This document shows positions 53,620-64,000 of a stretch of 64,000 bases of DNA, piece after piece. The stretch is taken from assembly GCA_003313425.1 (NCBI GenBank), contig NHZP01000080.1, forward strand, positions 62,001 through 126,000, in the 5' to 3' direction. The notes below the pieces were generated by a model. The model had not been told where the DNA came from. It did not search any database and saw only the letters and a program-made list of their open reading frames with translations. The position numbers and the translations under genes were made by a program. This DNA is from Pseudopyrenochaeta lycopersici (Eukaryota; Ascomycota; Dothideomycetes; Pleosporales; Pseudopyrenochaetaceae). The number at the start of each line of letters is the position of its first letter. Position 1 is the first letter of the stretch.

Positions 53620-55479
53620 CTACTCGCTGCGCCGAACGTATGTAACAGGTCCGTTATAAGTCTTTCGTCCTTTGGTGGCGTAGTAAATGAGAGCCACCGC
53701 CATTGTGAACCCTGTAACAAGAACGTTCCAATTCATCTGGGCGGGAGTGGGGTTCTTGTTCAGCGGGAAGAAAGGAAAGACAAATGCCAGGACCAGAAAA
53801 CACAATGCAATGGCGTTGATAGCCAAACCAGCTCTTCCTAGATTGAATTGAGATGGCAAGAGCGGTTCTCCTACAAGGCGTTTTCGGAAGATGCAGGATA
53901 TTGCAAGAATATACGAGCCCACAGTTCCAACCTGCCCGATTGATATGATGACGTTGAAGGCAATAGATGAGCCGATGATGATGAGACTGAGCAACGCGGT
54001 AATGATCAGCGTGGTAGTAACAGCATTGAGTGGAATGTCCCAACCAGCCGGAATCTAAAAATATCAGTCTTGTCGTAGTCCGGAATTTGACAGATATGTA
54101 TCTTACATATGAAAGCCATCGTGAGCCAGGAAGGCCTTGGTCTCGCGCAAATGCGAAGAGCTGACGCGATACCGTAGTAGCGAGGTTGACCGCGGCAAAG
54201 AGAAGCAAGGTAGCAACAACGGCAGCCATGATGGATGTTCCTTTCCGGGATTGAGTGGCATTGAGAAGGACTTGGATATAAGGCTGCCCGGTTGGGGTGA
54301 CGAGGATCTCATCGACGTCTCCAAGCGTAGACATGATGGTTATGGTCATAACAAACCCGAGACTGTAGTTGAGAACAGCCGTAGCTATCATGGACCTTGG
54401 AAGCGCCCATGATGCATCCTTGAGCTCCTCAGACAAATGGCACGCCGCGTCGGCTCCAATCAAGGTGATAACGGGTCCGGTCATCCCCACAAGACATGAT
54501 AACCCAATGCTTCCCCAGCCCCCGTTGTCTTGAAACTCGGTGAACACCGCTTGTGGCTCTGATCGAGGGCCCAGGACCCACAGCACAACAACGAAGCTTA
54601 TGAATCCGAAAACATGTAGGATCATGACGATGCCTTCCATCAGTGGAAGTGTTCGGACGAGAATAGTATTCCAAAGGATTGCAAACAGTGCTGTGGCGAT
54701 ACAGAGAAGCGTACTCTGCCAGCCTGTAATGGTGTAGTCAGGCACATTCAACGCCACTAATCCCTGAAGTTGAAGGGCGACAGCATAAGCCGTACTTGCC
54801 ATGGCTGCCTGCCAACCGATGACTGAAAACCATCCTACAACAAATCAGTCGTCACTTTCTTTAGTATCGTTATGTGCGAGAGCTTACGGACCCGTGATAT
54901 AGCTTAAAAATTTCTGCTGGTTCGGCGGCGCAAATTCAGAAACCCAGTGGTATTGGCCTCCTGCCGTGGGCGCCCTGGTTCGATCAGTTTTCGTGCTAAC
55001 CTCTACTCGCACCGGTAAAGTCTCACATTGAGGCCATCTCAGCTAAGGAGAGAACCACGAAGAACATGCCAACACAGGTAATAAGGAACATCCATATACC
55101 ACCAGCGGTTCCTCCATTCATTAAGGAGAGGGAAATGATGCTAATGGAGTAGATCAGTCACTCGACTAGTAGCAGAATGAGGTGAAGTGTCTTACACGAG
55201 TGCATATTCCCAAGTGCATCCCATAACAACAGCATAACCAAAAATGGAATGAAGACGGAAATTGCGCTAGCGAAACAGATTAGTCGGGCTGAATAGTTTC
55301 AGGGAGTGAGAGACGCATACCCTCAGTTGCTGCAGCTTTCCCATGCGATGCATGTCGCTACCATCTTGCGCTGTGCCGCCTTTTGCAGAGACCGCTAGAT
55401 CGCTGTCGGAGATTTCATTCTCGCCATAGGTGTGGTCGGCCAAAGATGATTTGGCTTCGCTCAGAGGTTGATTGGACAT
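53620..55479 (-). CDS. Amino-acid/GABA permease (APC superfamily), 476 aa
   Basis: Six exons keep frame: 55479-55321, 55266-55196, 55140-55027, 54974-54892, 54834-54107 and 54054-53620. A polar N-terminus of about 53 residues is followed by RNFRLHSIFGYAVVMGCTWE, NGGTAGGIWMFLITCVGMFF, the APC signature APTAGGQYHWVSEFAP, GWFSVIGWQ, LIGADAACHLSEELKDAS, SRQLFAFARDQGLPGSRWLS and the closing helices to TYVRRSE. About 12 membrane segments. Fungal relatives (Uga4/GabA type) import GABA, choline or amino acids across the plasma membrane; the substrate here is not predictable. The donor of intron 4 is a weak GTCCGT. Intact. Confidence 0.85.
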
Positions 55480-56099
55480 TGCTCTCCTCCAGACGGATGA
55501 GACAAAATGGAAGATTTTGGTTTTTCCCTTGGGGCTAAACGAGAACAAAACCCGAGCGACTGGTATCCATTAAGAGGGTGCGGAGAAAAGTCATGTTAAT
55601 CTTGAAGTGCGGGAAGGACAATTATTGCACATGCATCATGCAGCAGGGGTTGGCTCACAAGCACATTTTGACTGGACCGGATATCACCCGTGGGGAAAGC
55701 GCCCGTGCGCGGATGGAAGCCGGCACGGCTCGTGTGGAGGGACCGTCTGAGCAAAGGCCGGGGCACATCTCAAAAAGAAATGCGCCAAGCTCGCAGCAGT
55801 GAATAGTCAGGTTCACCACCGGCTGTCTGTCCAGTACCATCGCTGCGGTGAAATCCCGCCTCCGAGACATGGCGACAGATCACAGGGAGGGTCCAGCTTG
55901 GCTATGCTTGCTTTGCCGCATCGTCACATATCTTCGTGTCTCTGAACGAACACCACCCTTCACGCAATGCAGCACCTCGACACATTGGTCAGAATACATC
56001 TGCGAGTTTAGATATGCCTGTGGTTCCGCCGTTTCGGAGTCGGAACTCGTTATCATCTTCAACCTCCAAATCCCCATATCTACAACTTTGCAGCTTCCC
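55480..56099. other. Intergenic, divergent promoters
   Basis: Lies between the permease (minus) and a rhodopsin-domain gene (plus). An open frame from 55848 runs into the receptor start but contains no family sequence before it. Confidence 0.35.
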
Positions 56100-57416
56100 A
56101 TGCCTCTGCCGTCCCCAGCAGCACCGACCGGAAATCGCTTTGCTGTAGCTTCAGAAACTGACTACGGTGCCCCGATATTCATCGCAGCTGTTATCACCTT
56201 AGTCTTCACTTTTCTAGTCCTCATTGTGCGCATCACCATTGTAAAATGGCACAGATGGGGCCTCGATGATCTAGTCATTGTATGCGCAAAAGTCAGCCTC
56301 ATGTATTACCCACTAGCTTCAAGCCCGATTTGCTTATCCATCCAAATCAGATCGTCGGCCTCGGCCAGTGGATCTCCATTTTTATTGCATACCATAACGG
56401 TCTCGGGAAAGCTACGTCCATGATTAACTCTCGAGACTTAGCTCACATGGTCAAGGTACCCAGCCCTCTTAGCGGTTAACCCTGATGTCAGATCGCATAA
56501 TAACTCTTTTTCAATCCGTAGTTCTTCTTTGCAAGTCGGATCCTCCTCGTCGTCGCTCTATGTCTTTCAAAATGCTCCCTCCTACTTACGATCCGAGCGT
56601 TATTCACCTACGAGCTCAAGAGGCAATGGTGGGCCAGCAATATCGCTATCGCCATCATTTGCGCATGGGGAGCGGCTTCTGCACTTGCCATTTCGGTCGA
56701 TTGTTCACCCAACTTCGTCGTGTTAGGCCAGCAGAACGTCCAGTGTGCTAATCATGTCCGTCGCTCCTTCTCAAGTTTCCCGATATCTTCACAATGTATG
56801 ACCGCTTACAAATGAGCCAGGCAGCCCGACTGCTAGCAATTTTTATATCAGAGATTATGCTGGAGTGCGCAATCGTGATATTACCAGCCCTTTTCCTCAC
56901 CAGCATCAATATGGCATGGAGCGAAAAGCTCCTTGTCATCGTCGCATTCGCTTTCCGGCTTCCGTAAGCTACGTGGCTCCCTCCTATTTCTGAGACTCGC
57001 TAACCGACCTTTAGAGCCGTCGCCTGCATCATCGCGTACCTGGTCACATCGATCCGCTTTCTCTCCAGCAATGAAACCGGCGTGAACGTCGCCGCTACAG
57101 TAATCTGGCAGCAGGTCTTACTCGGCTATTCGCTCATGTCGGCAACCCTACCCATGCTCAGAAAATTCGTGCAGAACTTCACAACAGGTGGTATGGGTTT
57201 TAGCCAGAATATTAGCGTCAATGTAGGTTCCAGCCGGCATAGCCAGCAAATTACCACCGCGGTGCAAATGAGTGTGCTGTCAAAAAAACCGAGCACAACA
57301 TCTATACACGCTATCACTACTCCAGATCCAAAGCCAGCATCAACGCGGTCACGCTCGGGATCTCACCTTTCAGAGGGTATAGCACAGGACTCCTCATCTG
57401 TAACCTTACTAATATA
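56100..57416 (+). CDS. Rhodopsin-domain (PTH11-related) membrane protein, possibly damaged
   Basis: Starts MPLPSPAAPTGNRFAVASET at 56100. Exons 56100-56291, 56351-56455 and 56522 onward join in frame: FLVLIVRITIVKWHRWGLDD, IVGLGQWISIFIAYHNGLGK, FASRILLVVALCLSKCSLLL and FTYELKRQWWASNIAIAIIC. The frame of LQMSQAARLLAIFISEIMLE lies one base off after CSPNFVVLGQQNVQCANH, so a frameshift, deletion or unseen intron sits at about 56750-56790. The last exon (after a GTAAGC intron near 56966) gives ACIIAYLVTSIRFLSSNETG and a Ser/Thr-rich tail to LLI at 57416. It is either a gene with an intron I cannot place or a young pseudogene. Confidence 0.6.
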
Positions 57417-57479
57417 GGGCTACAGTAGAAGGCTATAATATTATAAGATTAGAAAGTACTATTATTAACATTACATTGG

Positions 57480-59098
57480 AACTGGGGATATTGAACCCAT
57501 CCCTGCGAATTTGGCCGAAAATGAGCAACAAAGATGGGCATTTGAACACTTGCCGGCGCTCCTTCTGGCAAAAAGGAAAGCATGTTGTGCATATGACTTA
57601 GACACCGACGAGCCTAATCTTCTCGAACGTTTGAACGAGATTGAAGAAAGTGAGCGAGAAGAATATGGAATATCAATCAAAGATCGTCCAAGAGACTCTT
57701 CTGACGCCGAGTGGTGTGAGATTAAACGAAAGAGGGTCAAAGAAAAAGATGACGAAGAATCAGCAACGAGGGCAAATGCAGCTGAGAACCACAATGATTC
57801 AGCGTACTCAGGCTACGACGAAACTATCATACCACTGCAAGTTCAGATACCTTTGGAAGTACGGAATCAGCAGCGTAAAATGTGTATGCTTATCATGCAA
57901 TGGTGGGAGAAAAGGCAATCGAGGAACGACTTGATAGATTTTGCAAACTTCAACGCACTTTTGAGGACACTACCCCACGGCGCCCAGTATCAGGTCAAGC
58001 CTACAGGACTTCAACATTAATTGAAGATATGGTCAAAATGACACTTCACGAGCGTTCCGAGCGTCCATTTGCTAAGGATGTAGTAATTAAGCTTCGTGAT
58101 TTACCAAAACTGTTCTGTGAACAATGCAGCTTAGGCCGTATTCCCTTAAGTACTCCCATACAGCTACCGGTACTGGCACCGGTACCATCATTGATACGGC
58201 CGTCAGCACCAGAAACACAACAACGTAGGCGATTCGACTCGAGAGATAAGTCCAACGAGTTTCCTTGCACTGACTATGAGACAGCCTCTGCAGCTCCTGA
58301 TCGAAATCAACCAATTTTGGGCCCTCCACTTTTGGGCACTTATAGCTTTGACCATTCACCATCCAAAAACAACTCTCATTACGAAGACGTCGATCCCTGT
58401 GAGAAGTCCACGGCTTACATTACAGCTGAAACTATGTACTAAGTCAACTTTTACTGCATTTTATGTCGGATCGAAGGAATTCTTTGTACTGGGCAAGGTA
58501 CTTATCTCGCATTCATTCCCTACTTACCGCTAATTTAAAGCCAGGTTTTTGCAGTGCTTTTCACGGAAACTGCAGACACAGGTTTGGTAGGCTATAATGA
58601 TGCCGTCTCCTATGTAAAATTCGGCGAAAAGGTAGACACGCAGATCCGCCGCTTCATTGTGGTTCGTCAAAGAAAAGCGTTCTGCTATGCCATGTACGTC
58701 ACCTTGAAGCTTTTAGGTATTGTCAAACTAAAATATACACCAAGTCCAATCTTTACATATGGTCAACAGGTACCAAGAAGCCAGGAGTTGTGCCCGATGA
58801 ACACGCAATAGCTTATTCGTATGGGCACACGCCCACTCTACTATCTGGCGAGACAGAATTATCTAAGGAGCCAATTTGCGTTGTTATGAGCCCAGATGTT
58901 CAGTCTCTTTCACCTGCCTCGCGGATATTCTTTGGAGTTCACTATCCCATTCAATATAATGTGAAGGCTAAGGATTTAGGCTATGTACACCCGGATCATT
59001 TGAGAAATCTGTCTGGATACTGGAGTTTTGAAAACCAAGCAGGGACCAACCAACTTAAAGAGGTTACTGCCGAAGGCGCACACGAAGACGCATGGTAG
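57480..59098 (+). pseudogene. Kinase-tail / DUF6590 protein relic
   Basis: The frame begins just after a TAA with no ATG (GDIEPIPANLAENEQQRWAF), runs through a charged region and shifts one base in GAGAAAAGG near 57907. It then gives MVKMTLHERSERPFAKDVVI, typical of the last helix of a protein-kinase domain. After a polar linker, KEFFVLGK, a 48-nt intron and VFAVLFTETADTGLVGYNDA, FGEKVDTQIRRFIVV, KKPGVVPDEHAIAYSYG and SRIFFGVHYPIQYNVKAKDL make a DUF6590 domain. A second frame break lies between about 58690 and 58780. DUF6590 has no known activity. Confidence 0.55.
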
Positions 59099-59109
59099 AA
59101 GTTCGAGGC

Positions 59110-59192
59110 CCGCTAAAGCAGAAGTTGATGCCACTACATCAGAAGTTGCTGCTACTAAAATAGAAGTTGCTGTCACTAAAATAGAAGTTCGA
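59110..59192 (+). repeat. Imperfect short tandem repeats after the DUF6590 relic
   Basis: Three to four copies of a unit like GAAGTTGCTGCTACTAAAAT (about 24-27 bp, with variation) in tandem. In one frame they encode EVAATKI-type repeats. Confidence 0.7.
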
Positions 59193-60271
59193 CCGGCGTC
59201 GGGCAGCCCGTTAGACAACCAGTAACCGCGAGATAGACGCGATATCTCAACTCGGTAGCAAACCCTGCGTTAAGTACAAGTAGTAATAAGTTTATAGGGT
59301 TTTTTTGCCCGCCCGGCGACGCGTCCTGTGCGAAATTTCGAGACGTAACGCACCACTATCCGACCAAACCGCGCACGAAATCGCTTAATCTTAATAACGC
59401 ACGACGCGACGACGTAGGATAATCACAAAAACGGTTAGAGGTGCTACTAGAAGCACAGGAGAGTCAATTGTGACCGGAATATAGGGCTAAAGATAGATGG
59501 TGTTGACAGGAGCGATAAAAAGGCTTCGTAGCAATGTCTGGAACCGAACTTTCAGCAATGTACGTCGTACTTAAAGCCTAATAATTATTAGACGTAGAAT
59601 AGACGGCGTAAATAAACTCGACTTGCTCTTTTAGATGCATTTGACACCTTAATAAGCGCGTGTTGTAGTAAAAAGTTGTTGATGGAAACGGGATGCTATT
59701 TGTTGTGTTTTGCAAAATTCTCTACCAAGGCCGTCCCATTTGTCCTCAGACGCTCCGCGAATGCTGCGCGACCTAAAGTTACGTAATCACTTATTATTGG
59801 CCACATACAATCAGAAGTTTCATTAGCGCCACACTAAGTTCAAACAAAGCTAGCGCAGCTTTCGCGCCGCGCCTGACCTTGTGAGTTAAGAGCTGCGTAC
59901 CCTACAATAGGTTGCTACATTTGAACTGCAGGTTCATTGTTGTGCCACAAGCGCTTGTAGGTTCGATATGACCAGTCGGTTTCTCGCCATTCCCCTGAGT
60001 GTGGCTGAGTCGAGCTGGCTCGATTTACCCGCCGGACCTCCGTCAGTTGGCCGCGACCTGGAGTGTCCGCTGGTGCCCTTGATAAATAGTTCGGATCTCA
60101 CTTTCGGTATTCTTAAACAGCAGTATTGCAAGAATGTTCCCAGGCACCAGCTATCTACAACATCACCGTGATCCGATACCAGACACAGGATCATTCTCAA
60201 CCGATAAGGCACCCATTTCCACATCATAGTCTACCTACAAATCCTACCACACGGATCCCGTGCAATTCGAT
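59193..60271. other. Non-coding spacer
   Basis: No supported gene. The stretch 59230-59900 is rich in CG and TA words without open frames and may be an old repeat. Confidence 0.35.
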
Positions 60272-60859
60272 ATGGTTCCTCCAGATTTCCGCGCACTTCC
60301 AACGTCCGAGGATGGACGTTTGCTGCTGCGTGAGGCTGCCACCCAAGCCTGTTATGGCATCTTCAAGGCTCTCATGCTTCTCCGACTCGGAATGTCCTTC
60401 GAATTCAACTTCGCTTTCGGCTGCAGTTTCTGGGCTTTCAAGTATCTTTCCATAGCAGTCAGCAGAAAAGCGACGCCAATATACACAGATATGGGAACTA
60501 CAGGAGACAAATGGATCCGTCCCCGATTGGAAATGCAAACCTTCTTTGCTGTCATTTTCATCTTTGGTCCTTTATGGAGCTGGATGATACTAGGAATCAA
60601 GGCTCTAGTCGGTTTTTTATTGATTATGGCAATATCAATCCTTCCACTGGAAGCTACCAAGAACGTTCACCTACCGGATCGAGTCGAACGGTTGCGACAG
60701 GTCTACGGGAGGCATTTCATGACTCTATGCCACTTCTGCTTCCTGACGGCACCAAACTTTATGTTTCGGCTGATTGGGGACATTTCAGACCACATTGAAG
60801 CCATCCAGAGCTATTCCCAGAGTTCTCAACAATCAGTCCGTGTCAGTCGGACTGATTGA
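60272..60859 (+). CDS. Small membrane protein of unknown function, 3' end supplied by a hAT element
   Basis: The start is ATG 60272 (MVPPDFRALPTSEDG); the frame also extends to a GTG at 60260. Hydrophobic segments at about residues 30-60 and 85-125 (FFAVIFIFGPLWSWMILGIK, ALVGFLLIMAISILPL) suggest two or three membrane helices. The family is not recognised. The last 13 codons (QSSQQSVRVSRTD) and the TGA stop lie inside the left terminus of hAT element C, which begins at 60818. The original C-terminus, if it was different, is not visible after the element. Confidence 0.5.
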   Translation: MVPPDFRALPTSEDGRLLLREAATQACYGIFKALMLLRLGMSFEFNFAFGCSFWAFKYLSIAVSRKATPIYTDMGTTGDKWIRPRLEMQTFFAVIFIFGPLWSWMILGIKALVGFLLIMAISILPLEATKNVHLPDRVERLRQVYGRHFMTLCHFCFLTAPNFMFRLIGDISDHIEAIQSYSQSSQQSVRVSRTD

Positions 60860-60960
60860 CTGATTGATTAAGTAAGCAATCAGTCAATCAGTCTGAGGGG
60901 CTCCATTTAGCCAGTCAGTCAGTCCCAGAACCTTTAGACTGACTGTTTGATTGACTAAGA
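60826..60960. repeat. Subterminal repeats of hAT element C (left)
   Basis: At least eight overlapping CAGTC/GACTG words with ATTGA spacers in both orientations, mirrored at 63640-63810. Probable transposase-binding array. Confidence 0.75.
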
Positions 60961-61190
60961 CTAGTTCCTAGGGGTGGCGGGTGCTGAAGTTGATGGGGTG
61001 GGCGTTGACGCTCCCAGCCAATCTGGTGATAGTTTCTTGGTGTTGAGGTTTGTAAAGTAAACAAACTGGTCACACTTTACTTAATTAGGTCAATTACACG
61101 AGCCATCTGAACTCCGACGACATCGCGTCGGCCATTAACACCTACATACTCCACTCCACGCGCTCTCCTACCGTTACGCCGCCCTATAGC

Positions 61191-63638
61191 ATGAACCGGA
61201 ACGCCGAGAAGGCCTTCGAACAACGTGTCGCACGCGAAAACTGCCGAAATCCACCCCCAATCACGCTCTCTATTGCTCTCGATCCCGATGACGCGCCAGA
61301 TGGCAATGCTACACTCGTAGATAGCGACGATCGGAAGGCTCAGTATGACGACATCGACTGGAAACGCGTGCCACACCTACAAATAAGGGACAAGGAGCAT
61401 ACAAAGGGCAATCCGAGCTGGATATATAATTACGGCTGGCCTCTATGGCATCGCCATAGGCAGAAAAGGTGGTGGCTCTGTAAATACTGTCATACTCATA
61501 AAATGAGGGGTGGCGAATATGATGTACACACGTCAACTTCCTCTGCCGGTACACACCTCTCAGCCAACACCCCAGGCCATGGTTACAATAGAGATGGCAA
61601 GATAAACTTCGGCTTGCCGCCAAATACAAGCTCGATCGTCCATCAGTTACAATTCCGGGGCGTTGAGGTGTCGCAAGAGGTGGCGAATGAGCTGGCGTCC
61701 GGTTTCTCGCAGAAGAAGTTCCGGCAAGCCCTCCTCGACTGGGTAGTGGCCGATCATCAAGCCCTTCGAGTAATTGAGACTCCGTCTTTCCGCCAGATGA
61801 TTGCTGCTGCAAATCCGCTTGCAGAGCAGTCAGTTTGGCGGAGTGCCAACTCTCTCCGCGCCTACATCCTCGCCGAATACCACGCCATGATTCCTGCAGT
61901 CATACAACACCTAAAGAAGGCTCGATCGCTTATCCACATATCCTTTGACAACTGGACTACCTACGGTGGCAAACGCGCCCTCACAGGAATCTGCGTACAC
62001 CATCTGAACGAGCAGGGCGAAGTCGAAGACTACGTACTTGGATTACCTCAACTCCATGGCTGCCACAGTGGCGAGAATATCGCCCATGTGGTGAGTGAGA
62101 TTCTCCAGATTTTTGAGATTGACGAAACAAGACTTGGCTACTTTGTACTTGATAACGCCACGAATAACGATACTGCTATTGAGGCCCTGGCTGACATGTA
62201 CAACTTCTGGGCTCCCCACCGACGACTACGTTGTACATGCCATATTCTCAACCTAAGCGCCCAGCTAGTTATCTGGGGCAAGGATAGGGAAGCTTTTGAG
62301 AACGAGGACTTAAATATACAGGAAGAAGAAGCGTTTCTCGATGAGTGGCGTAAGTACGGTCCTATCGGCGTTCTTTTTGATATTATCGCGTCTATCTGCA
62401 CCGCACAAACACGAGAGTTATTCGAGAGACTACAAGTTGAAGAGGCCAAGCGTCTTAACAAGTCGACGGAGATATACGAGCTTATCCGCCCAGTAAGGAC
62501 TCGCTGGAACTCTTACTTCCTAGCCATGCAGAGAGCTGCCCTACTACACGGCCCGATTGACGACTATACACACATCAAGATGGAAGAAATTAGAGTTGAG
62601 TCAGCCTCTCAACGCCGGAATACTCAATCTCGGAGGGCTGAGCCTAGGATATATATTCAAGAAGGAGGATTGACGGCCAAGGATTGGGCGACAATAAATG
62701 AGTATATTAGGCTTCTAGCGCCCTTTTTAGAAGCTACGAAGCTTCTTGAAGGTAGAGGTAACGTCGGCCGCCATGGAGCTATCTGGGAAGTAGTTATTAC
62801 ATTTGAGTGGCTTCTTGACGAGCTTGAAGAGCAGAAAGATCGGCTCTCACAGGTGGATTACAACCACCCTGATGCTCCAGAGGATCATTTGAAGATTAAC
62901 GTCAACCTAGCGCACGCGAAACTCTCGGAGTACTACCGTAAGTTTGACGACTCGCCGATCTACTATACTGCAACGATTCTTCATCCTCACTACAAGCTCC
63001 ACCTAGAAGCTCTATGGGGAGTGCCAGATAATTACGATGAGGAGAAGGATGGCCCTCATCATAACAAAGACTGGCTGCCAAATAACAATAAGGGCTTCAT
63101 AAAGCTCTACCGGTCGTACAAGGAGAAGCTAGCTGTTGAGGCGGGCAGAAGCTCACCTAGCGATCAACGTCCGGCCAAAAAGCCACGTGTATCGTCATCA
63201 TCTAGTCGATCAACTTTCCTGGAGAACTCCATGAAGGCAGCCCTCCGCCAAGTGGAGGAGGCACTTGACGACGAGTACGAAGTCTGGAAGCGCCAACCGC
63301 CCTTGGCAGAAGACGACCCGCTCTCTCTTAATCCTATACGGTACTGGCTTCTTCATGAGAAACAGTTTCCTACTCTAGCTAAGCTTGCGCTTGACATCTA
63401 CTCCATCCCAGCTTCCTCCGCCGACTGTGAGAGGACCTTTAGTGAGCTTGGAGACTTGATTGGCACCCGGAGGCTGCGTATGAAGCCTGAGTTGAATGCC
63501 GCCCTACAGTCCCTTAAGAGTTGGAAGAGGATTGGCATCAAACGAGTGCCTTCTACTACTACACGTCCTACTGCGGAGCTCTCTCAAAATGAGTTAAACA
63601 AAATTGCCGCCCAATTAGAGCAGTTTGAGTACACATAA
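61191..63638 (+). CDS. hAT transposase (815 aa), apparently intact
   Basis: Single exon from ATG 61191. A BED-like zinc finger is seen at residues about 95-125 (RWWLCKYCHTHKMRGGEYDV, then H..H). The catalytic core includes LIHISFDNWTTYGGKRALTG, YFVLDNATNNDTAIEAL, LRCTCHILNLSAQLVIWG and VRTRWNSYFLAMQRA. Then comes a Ser-rich basic linker (PAKKPRVSSSSSRS), and the dimerisation domain with IRYWLLHEKQFPTLAKLALD and SSADCERTFSELGDLIG. No stops. Together with the bounding inverted repeats the element could be autonomous. Confidence 0.9.
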   Translation: MNRNAEKAFEQRVARENCRNPPPITLSIALDPDDAPDGNATLVDSDDRKAQYDDIDWKRVPHLQIRDKEHTKGNPSWIYNYGWPLWHRHRQKRWWLCKYCHTHKMRGGEYDVHTSTSSAGTHLSANTPGHGYNRDGKINFGLPPNTSSIVHQLQFRGVEVSQEVANELASGFSQKKFRQALLDWVVADHQALRVIETPSFRQMIAAANPLAEQSVWRSANSLRAYILAEYHAMIPAVIQHLKKARSLIHISFDNWTTYGGKRALTGICVHHLNEQGEVEDYVLGLPQLHGCHSGENIAHVVSEILQIFEIDETRLGYFVLDNATNNDTAIEALADMYNFWAPHRRLRCTCHILNLSAQLVIWGKDREAFENEDLNIQEEEAFLDEWRKYGPIGVLFDIIASICTAQTRELFERLQVEEAKRLNKSTEIYELIRPVRTRWNSYFLAMQRAALLHGPIDDYTHIKMEEIRVESASQRRNTQSRRAEPRIYIQEGGLTAKDWATINEYIRLLAPFLEATKLLEGRGNVGRHGAIWEVVITFEWLLDELEEQKDRLSQVDYNHPDAPEDHLKINVNLAHAKLSEYYRKFDDSPIYYTATILHPHYKLHLEALWGVPDNYDEEKDGPHHNKDWLPNNNKGFIKLYRSYKEKLAVEAGRSSPSDQRPAKKPRVSSSSSRSTFLENSMKAALRQVEEALDDEYEVWKRQPPLAEDDPLSLNPIRYWLLHEKQFPTLAKLALDIYSIPASSADCERTFSELGDLIGTRRLRMKPELNAALQSLKSWKRIGIKRVPSTTTRPTAELSQNELNKIAAQLEQFEYT

Positions 63639-63824
63639 AGCCAATTAGTCAATCAATCAGGCAGTCAATCAGTCCAAAGAACGCTTACGTTATCAAACAG
63701 TCAAACAGTCTCGATTCACGCCAGAAGGCTTGGCAGTCAGTCCAATCAGTCCAATCGGGTCGAAAGATGCAGTCAAACAGGCTATGGGCCTCCCAGACTG
63801 ACTGTTTGACTGTTGAGAAGTCTG

Positions 63825-64000
63825 GTGTTCACGAGCCTGATAAGTGTTGTGTTCACTTCTTACGAGACTAGTATGGTCTGACTCAAACCGCTTCAAAAGT
63901 GTGCTGCAATGTGGTTATTAAGCTTTTACTTCCCATATCACTCACTTGACTTGACGTAGTCTCAAATCATCAGCCTTAAGCGCACCTGCTTAGCATCTTT
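63825..64000. other. Right edge of window
   Basis: Sequence beyond hAT element C; no feature seen. Confidence 0.4.

Larger units (their letters stand above)
60818..63824 (+). mobile_element. hAT element C, full length (about 3.0 kb)
   Basis: Left end CAGAGTTCTCAACAATCA at 60818. Reading inward from the right end at 63824: CAGACTTCTCAACAGTCA, 16 of 18 matching. Both subterminal regions (60830-60960 and 63640-63810) are packed with CAGTCAATCAGTC/GACTGATTGACTG-type repeats. The flanking octamers GCTATTCC and GTGTTCAC do not match. It encloses one intact transposase. Confidence 0.82.

Noticed and set aside
60810..63832. 8-bp target duplication for hAT element C
   Set aside because: GCTATTCC and GTGTTCAC do not match.
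1..64000. CRISPR arrays, bacterial operons and tRNA or rRNA genes
   Set aside because: No regularly spaced repeats with unique spacers were seen and the genes are intron-bearing eukaryotic ones. I found no convincing tRNA cloverleaf or rRNA by eye; a covariance-model scan would settle this.

Overview
The window is nuclear DNA of a filamentous ascomycete (Pezizomycotina; a Dothideomycete is my guess, not shown). The reasons are short introns of about 45-80 nt with GT..AG ends, Zn(II)2Cys6 regulators, rhodopsin-like fungal receptors, HET-NACHT-WD40 genes, and Fot1/pogo, Tc1, hAT, MULE and Tad-type LINE elements. It reads as a gene-poor accessory region. Most genes stand alone, many are broken, and several broken ones carry TAG/TGA/TAA where relatives have Trp, Arg or Gln codons. 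Those are C-to-T or G-to-A changes, as expected from repeat-induced point mutation (RIP) or ordinary decay.

Layout. 1-13.8 kb: a hAT-type MITE with perfect 8-bp duplications, a secreted HSP70-like gene, a dead sugar O-acetyltransferase, a MULE with two in-frame stops, a truncated hAT abutted by a hAT with an intact spliced transposase, a gag relic, a dead beta-lactamase/transesterase gene and a LINE piece. 14.5-28.3 kb holds most of the intact genes: two rhodopsin-domain receptors, a thioesterase and an enoyl-CoA hydratase/isomerase ending in HKL (divergent pair), and a 693-aa Zn(II)2Cys6 regulator; a dead RING/IBR gene and TPR debris lie between. 28.4-38.2 kb: LINE, TPR, NACHT and HET debris, a cytidine/blasticidin-type deaminase, a regulator cut off at its 3' side, a dead anhydro-MurNAc-kinase-like gene and two LTRs. 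38.6-45.7 kb: a RIP-scarred Fot1/pogo element with recognisable ends, a GNAT acetyltransferase, a receptor fragment and an intact Tc1 element. 45.8-64 kb: an intact 1101-aa HET-NACHT-WD40 gene with four near-identical WD repeats, a 427-bp inverted-repeat element, a dead regulator, an amino-acid permease, a further rhodopsin-domain gene, a DUF6590/kinase-tail relic, and a hAT with an 815-codon transposase abutting a membrane-protein gene.

There is no operon-like pathway. Two themes recur. One is surface sensing: four rhodopsin-domain loci, at least two of them intact. The other is non-self recognition: one intact NOD-like receptor beside six or more relics of STAND-type genes. Intact DNA transposons (two hAT, one Tc1) sit beside mutated ones, so invasion and decay appear to be ongoing. 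All splice models were inferred by eye from reading frame and splice signals and have not been checked against RNA.
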